Positions 59,567-64,000 of a stretch of 64,000 nt of DNA are shown here, piece after piece. The position numbers were made by a program, and so were the translations under genes. Positions within the stretch are counted from its first letter, which is position 1, and every line of letters begins with the position of its first letter. Below the pieces are notes generated by a model that searched no databases, had not been told where the DNA came from, and saw only the letters and a program-made list of their open reading frames with translations. The DNA lies in the NCBI RefSeq assembly GCF_009760405.1, contig NZ_WRPP01000007.1, forward strand, positions 124,001-188,000. Reading direction: 5' to 3'. Source of the DNA: Nocardia terrae (GTDB lineage Bacteria; Actinomycetota; Actinomycetes; Mycobacteriales; Mycobacteriaceae).

Positions 59567-59572
59567 GGGTTC

Positions 59573-61630
59573 ATGAACCGATTGGCCGCTGCGACATCGC
59601 CTTACCTGCGTCAACATGCCGATAACCCGGTGCATTGGCGGGAGTGGGATGCCGAGGCGCTGGCGGAGGCGGCGGCGCGGGATGTGCCGATCTTGTTGTC
59701 GATCGGGTACGCGAGTTGCCACTGGTGTCATGTGATGGCGCACGAGTCGTTCGAGGATGCGGCGACCGCGGAGGTGATGAACGCGAACTTTGTGTGCATC
59801 AAGGTGGATCGGGAGGAGCGGCCCGATCTGGATGCGGTGTACATGAATGCGACGGTGGCGATGACGGGGCAGGGCGGGTGGCCCATGACCTGTTTCCTGA
59901 CGCCGGAGGGGGAGCCGTTCTATTGCGGGACGTATTACCCGAAGACGCCTCGGCACGGGATGCCGTCGTTCACGCAGTTGTTGACGGCGGTGAACGAGAC
60001 GTGGCGGAATCGGCGGGATGAGGTGAATACCGCGGCGGCGCAGGTGGGGGAGGCGTTGCGGCAGCAGACCGCGGGGTTGCCGGACGGGGAGATCCCGGTC
60101 GGGGCGGAATTGGTTCAGCATGCGGTCAGTGCGGTGTTGAAGGATGTGGACGCGCAGCACGGGGGGTTCGGGGGTGCGCCGAAGTTCCCGCCGTCGGCGT
60201 TGCTGGAGGGGCTGCTGCGGCATTATGAGCTGACCGGGGATCTCGGTGTGTTGCAGGCTGTTTCGTTCACCTGCGAGGCCATGGCCAGGGGCGGGATCTA
60301 CGACCAGTTGCGGGGTGGGTTCGCTCGGTACTCGGTGGATGCCGCGTGGGTGGTGCCGCACTTCGAGAAGATGCTCTATGACAACGCGCAGTTGCTGCGG
60401 GTCTATGCGCACCTCGCCCGGCGCGGGTCGAGCGCGGAAGCGCTGGCGCGGAGGGTGACTCGGGAGACCGTGGAATTCCTGCTCACGGATCTGGGGACCG
60501 CGCAGGGAGCGTTCGCGTCGGCGCTGGATGCCGACACGCACCTGGAACCGGGGCAGCCCGGCGTGGAAGGCGCGACGTACGTGTGGAATCCCGGCGAACT
60601 GAACGGTGAACTGGGCGCGATCGACGGTGCCTGGGCCGCAGAGCTTTTCGGCGTCACCACGGCCGGCACGTTCGAACACGGCACGTCGGTGCTGACCAGG
60701 TATGCCGATCCGAACCCGGCCGACGATGAACGGTTCGAGCGGATTCGGGCCCGCCTCTCCGAGGCTCGTTCTCGCCGGCCGCAGCCGGAGCGCGACGACA
60801 AGGTCGTCACCGCCTGGAACGGGATGGCCATCGTCGCACTCGTGGAAGCCGGTGCCGCGCACGGTCATCCGGAATGGATCGCCGCCGCCGTATCCTGCGC
60901 GCGCTTCCTGATCGACACCCATGTCGCCGACGGCCGGGTCTGCCGCGCCTCGCTGGGTGGCGCGCCCGGCTCGGCCCCCGGCGTGCTCGAGGATTACGCC
61001 TGGCTCGCGCTCGGGCTGCTCGCCCTGCACCAGACCGCGCCCGGCGACTGGCTGGCCGAGGCGCAGCGCCTGCTCGACGCGGCGATCACCCATTTCGCCG
61101 ACCCGGAAACCCCCGGCAGCTGGTTCGACACCGCCGACGACGCCGAAACCCTGCTCACCCGCCCCCGCGACCCGCTCGACGGCGCAACCCCTTCCGGCAC
61201 TTCGGTCCTCGCCGAAGCACTGCTCACCGCCGCCGCGATCAGCGACACCGGACAGGCAGCCCGCTACCGGGAACTGGCCGACCTGACCCTGTCCCGCGGC
61301 GCGGTCGTGCTGGCCCGCGCACCGCGCTCGGCGGGACACTGGCTCGCCGTCGCCGAGGCCGCGATCCGCGGCCCGATCCAGGTGGCCGTCTCCGACGGCC
61401 CGGACGGTGAATCCGGTTGGGCGGCAACGCTGGCGGCCGCCGCCCGCGTCGCCGCACCCGGCGGCTCCGTCGTCGTGTCCGGCCCCACCGACTCCCAGCC
61501 CCTGCTGGCCGACCGCCCGCCGGTCCGAAACACCTCCGCCGCCTACATCTGCCGAGGCTCGGTCTGCGACCTCCCCGTCACCACCATCGAGGACGTCCGC
61601 GCCGGTCTGCTCCCGCCGCCCTCGGCCTGA
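59573..61630 (+). CDS. Thioredoxin-domain/DUF255 protein (Rv1084, YyaL type)
   Basis: 685 residues from ATG 59573. The N-terminal thioredoxin-like DUF255 domain has SPYLRQHADNPVHW and the redox pair C49/C52 in GYASCHWCHVMAHESF. The remaining 500 residues form an alpha/alpha toroid like N-acylglucosamine epimerases (GGIYDQLRGGFARYSVDAAW, VVTAWNGMAI). The family is conserved from bacteria to humans (spermatogenesis-associated protein 20), role uncertain. In M. tuberculosis it follows Rv1083; here the two are about 30 kb apart. Confidence 0.9.
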   Translation: MNRLAAATSPYLRQHADNPVHWREWDAEALAEAAARDVPILLSIGYASCHWCHVMAHESFEDAATAEVMNANFVCIKVDREERPDLDAVYMNATVAMTGQGGWPMTCFLTPEGEPFYCGTYYPKTPRHGMPSFTQLLTAVNETWRNRRDEVNTAAAQVGEALRQQTAGLPDGEIPVGAELVQHAVSAVLKDVDAQHGGFGGAPKFPPSALLEGLLRHYELTGDLGVLQAVSFTCEAMARGGIYDQLRGGFARYSVDAAWVVPHFEKMLYDNAQLLRVYAHLARRGSSAEALARRVTRETVEFLLTDLGTAQGAFASALDADTHLEPGQPGVEGATYVWNPGELNGELGAIDGAWAAELFGVTTAGTFEHGTSVLTRYADPNPADDERFERIRARLSEARSRRPQPERDDKVVTAWNGMAIVALVEAGAAHGHPEWIAAAVSCARFLIDTHVADGRVCRASLGGAPGSAPGVLEDYAWLALGLLALHQTAPGDWLAEAQRLLDAAITHFADPETPGSWFDTADDAETLLTRPRDPLDGATPSGTSVLAEALLTAAAISDTGQAARYRELADLTLSRGAVVLARAPRSAGHWLAVAEAAIRGPIQVAVSDGPDGESGWAATLAAAARVAAPGGSVVVSGPTDSQPLLADRPPVRNTSAAYICRGSVCDLPVTTIEDVRAGLLPPPSA

Positions 61631-61678
61631 CCTCCGGTGCGCTCGGCAGATCCGCCGCCGGTCTGCCGGGCGACCGCG

Positions 61679-62152
61679 TCACGGGCGATCTGTGCGGGGC
61701 CCGGCCAGGATGGCGGCGGGGACGGCGATCAGGACCGCGATGACGTGGACTGCTCGAAACAGGCCGAGTAGCACCGCATTCGGGGTCCAGCCCGAGAAGA
61801 CGTCGCTGAGGTGCCGGGCCGCCAGCATCGCGCCCATCGGTTCGAGCACCAGCGAGGCCAGGCCCACGGTGCTCAGCCCGACCACGAGAATCCCTCGCGC
61901 CCATAGGCTTCCGGCCAGCATTCGGGCCGCGAGCGCGAATACCGCCACGTAGATCGCCGCCCGGACCGCCAAGCCGATCGCCAGCCCGGACACCGTCACG
62001 CCGGAGTCGTCCAGGGCGATCGCCGCGCGTCCCAAGGTCTCGGCCACTCCGGCGATCAGTGCGATCACCACCGCCCGGTACGCCAGCACCGCCCGCTCCG
62101 GTCGCGCCCACACCGCCGCCGAAGTCCGTTCGAACGCCCCGATTTCCGTCAT
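61679..62152 (-). CDS. Small membrane protein of unknown function
   Basis: 157 residues from ATG 62152 with four hydrophobic segments (VLAYRAVVIALIAGVAETLG; LAIGLAVRAAIYVAVFALAA; ILVVGLSTVGLASLVLEPMG; AVHVIAVLIAVPAAILAG). No motif or family recognised. Convergent with the DUF255 gene; the adenylate cyclase gene lies upstream on the same strand, 212 bp away. That gap contains nothing obvious. Confidence 0.65.
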   Translation of the reverse strand: MTEIGAFERTSAAVWARPERAVLAYRAVVIALIAGVAETLGRAAIALDDSGVTVSGLAIGLAVRAAIYVAVFALAARMLAGSLWARGILVVGLSTVGLASLVLEPMGAMLAARHLSDVFSGWTPNAVLLGLFRAVHVIAVLIAVPAAILAGPRTDRP

Positions 62153-62364
62153 GCCCTTACTGTCCGGCTCCGCGCCCGATTCCGGATCACCCGCGAGTAC
62201 GACATCGCACCGGTCCTCAGGTACTACACCGGGAAGTGAGTGGTTAATGCGTTGCTGCCGGGGGCGGGTGGTCTTACAGTCCGGGAGGTGTTCAGTTCAC
62301 CTTTTCCGTCGAAATATCCGCAGGTCTCGCCGGGTGCGCGAACCATTTTCGAGCGGCTTGATGA

Positions 62365-63936
62365 TTAGCGATCGGCGGCCCGGTCGGCCGCGGGTTCCTG
62401 GGGTAGGGGTGCGGCCGACGGCCGGTCGGCCCGCGGGGCACTGCCGTTGCGGTGGGCTGGCGACGGGACGTCGGTCCAGCAGGGAGTGGGCTCTTTGCGG
62501 CCGCGGAGCTGGAGAGTGTCGAAGTGGGTCCAGCGCGTGCGCTCGGCGTCGCAGGCGGCGTCTATGACGGCCTGACTGGCCAGGATTCGCCGCGGCACCT
62601 GTTTGGCCTCGGTGGTGAGGCGCGCCGCCTCGTTCACCGCGTCACCGATGACGGTGAACTCCAGCCGGGTGTCGGTGCCGACGTCACCGGCGAACACCAG
62701 CCCGCGCGCGATGCCGATGCCGACCTCGAGTTCGCCGAGGATTTCCACCTCGTCCCGGATGCGCCGAGCGGCGATCAGGGCGGGCGTCGCATTGTCGTCC
62801 AGTGCGATGGGCGCGCCGAAAATGCACAGCGCCGCATCGCCTTCGAACTTGTTGACCAGGCCGTGGTTGTCCTCGGTGGCCGCCACCACCGTGGACAGCA
62901 GCCGGTTCAGCTTGGCCACGAAGTCGTGCGGCGCTAGCTCGGTGGCCATCGCGACCGACCCGGTCACATCCACGAAAAGCGCTGTCACCACCCGCATGTC
63001 GCCGGTGAGGCTGGGGCTGCCCGACAGCGCCCGCTCGGCCACCTCGGTCCCGACGTGCCGACCGAACACCGTGCGCATGCGCTCGCGCTCACTGAGATTG
63101 GCGGCCAGCTCGTTCACCGAATGCTCGAGCCGCCCGATCTCGCTGGTGCTGTTGATGGTCACGCGGGCGTCGAGATCGCCGTGCGCGATCCGGTCCAGGG
63201 CGTCGCGCAGCGTGTGCATGGGCGTGGCCACCGCCCGGGCCAGCGCAGCGGTCGCCACCACACCCGCCGACAGCCCGACGATGGCCATGTAGATGCCGGT
63301 CCGGATCCGGTCCTGGCTGTCGGTCGACGGATCCGCCAGCACGGTGATCAACATGAACAGCGGCACCGCGCCGGCCACCGCGAAGGTGACCAGCACCCGC
63401 GCCAGCACCGTATTGCTCCAGTGCGCGGTCTCGTCGAGCACCTCGGCCACGACCGGAATGGTCGGCCGGATGAGCCGGTCCACGATCAGGAAGGTCAGCG
63501 CCGCCGACTCCAGCCCACCGAGGGTGAACATCGACAGCACGACCGGAAAGCTGCGTTCCTCGGTGGCGTGCGAGAAGATCGCCGCCGCGATGAACACACC
63601 GGGCAGCCAGATCGCCAGCGCCCGCGCGGTGATCGAGAGCGGCAGCTGCAGCAGCCGTTTCGCCTCGCGCTCGGTGGGCGGGCGGCGCTGGTCCAGCCAG
63701 CCGAAGTAGTGCCGGCGGTCCCGCACCGCGAGGGCGATGCCGACCAGCGCGCCGATCGTCGGATAGATCGACACGTAGACGAACGTGCGCATCCAATCCG
63801 ATCCGAGCCGGCTCAGGAAGCCGCTCAGGAACAGTTCGGTGGTGATCACCGCGAGACCGCCGAGGTTGCACGCCATGACGACAGCCGACAGACCCCCACG
63901 CGCACGCAGCGCCCACAGGATGAGTCTGCTGGTCAC
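62365..63936 (-). CDS. Membrane-bound class III adenylate cyclase with HAMP domain
   Basis: 523 residues from GTG or ATG near 63936. Six hydrophobic segments in the first 235 residues, then a HAMP domain (LARAVATPMHTLRDALDRIA, GDLDARVTINSTSEIGRLE) and the cyclase domain. The first metal aspartate is in ALFVDVTGSVAMA, and the second with the adjoining lysine in NKFEGDAALCIFGAP. FTVIGDAVNEAARLT carries the conserved Asn and Arg. Same architecture as the M. tuberculosis Rv1318c-Rv1320c group. Makes cAMP; a possible source of ligand for the cyclic-nucleotide-fold aspartase, though that is inference. Confidence 0.92.
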   Translation of the reverse strand: MTSRLILWALRARGGLSAVVMACNLGGLAVITTELFLSGFLSRLGSDWMRTFVYVSIYPTIGALVGIALAVRDRRHYFGWLDQRRPPTEREAKRLLQLPLSITARALAIWLPGVFIAAAIFSHATEERSFPVVLSMFTLGGLESAALTFLIVDRLIRPTIPVVAEVLDETAHWSNTVLARVLVTFAVAGAVPLFMLITVLADPSTDSQDRIRTGIYMAIVGLSAGVVATAALARAVATPMHTLRDALDRIAHGDLDARVTINSTSEIGRLEHSVNELAANLSERERMRTVFGRHVGTEVAERALSGSPSLTGDMRVVTALFVDVTGSVAMATELAPHDFVAKLNRLLSTVVAATEDNHGLVNKFEGDAALCIFGAPIALDDNATPALIAARRIRDEVEILGELEVGIGIARGLVFAGDVGTDTRLEFTVIGDAVNEAARLTTEAKQVPRRILASQAVIDAACDAERTRWTHFDTLQLRGRKEPTPCWTDVPSPAHRNGSAPRADRPSAAPLPQEPAADRAADR

Positions 63937-64000
63937 GTCGCAGACTCTAGAGACCTTTCGGCCGGGATTGCACGTTTGTGGGTAATTACTCGGAGATCAA

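Noticed and set aside
1..64000. Insertion sequences, integrases, CRISPR arrays, tRNA or rRNA genes
   Set aside because: None found by eye: no transposase motifs, no regularly spaced repeats of CRISPR size and no tRNA cloverleaf. Short or diverged tRNAs could be missed without a tool.

Overview
The window is one contiguous piece of a high-GC actinobacterial chromosome, most likely Nocardia or a close relative in the Mycobacteriales. This rests on the mycothiol amidase Mca, the mycobacterial-type succinate dehydrogenase anchor, frequent GTG starts with 4-bp ATGA/GTGA overlaps, and a gene order I recognise from Mycobacterium tuberculosis around fadA3-cbs-metB-greA-Rv1081c-mca-Rv1083 (recalled, not searched). 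No tRNA, rRNA, insertion sequence, phage gene or CRISPR array was found.

Layout. 1-7325: end of a Bax-inhibitor-like gene, a DUF1330 gene, then a tightly overlapped minus-strand operon (aspartase carrying an N-terminal cyclic-nucleotide-binding fold, Sdh membrane anchor, SdhA, SdhB) divergent from a Dcu-type C4-dicarboxylate transporter. Together they can import aspartate or fumarate, deaminate aspartate to fumarate, and interconvert fumarate and succinate at the membrane. 7318-13356: a complete fructose phosphotransferase system (ptsI divergent from fruR-fruK-fruA-ptsH). 13447-28967: MFS protein, a tiny secreted CGEC peptide, thiolase, cystathionine beta-synthase, AbrB-type membrane protein, a secreted SLT transglycosylase behind a long structured leader, a TM-helix channel-like protein, acyl-CoA dehydrogenase, metB, greA, mca. 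The sulfur genes (cbs, metB, mca) link transsulfuration to mycothiol use.

29100-59521 is a block rich in regulators: three related AraC proteins, three LysR proteins, a TetR, a large LuxR ATPase, a GAF activator and a Ser/Thr kinase. It also holds an efflux operon (glyoxalase-like protein, EmrB/QacA MFS, MmpL), an NfeD-flotillin pair, an ADP-ribosylglycohydrolase, secreted hydrolases and redox enzymes. It separates the Rv1083-like gene from the Rv1084-like DUF255 gene, which are neighbours in M. tuberculosis. The window closes with a membrane protein and a membrane-bound class III adenylate cyclase.

Most striking: (1) the cyclic-nucleotide-fold/aspartase fusion coupled to Sdh and Dcu; (2) a 45-bp element carrying the dyad GTTAAC-N6-GTTTAC, present twice, each time upstream of a paralogous glyoxalase-like gene, with LysR paralogues nearby; (3) three very small genes: a 31-residue peptide with its own operator, promoter and terminator at 57994, a 31-codon TTG-started ORF coupled to mca at 27632, and a 58-residue secreted peptide at 14800.
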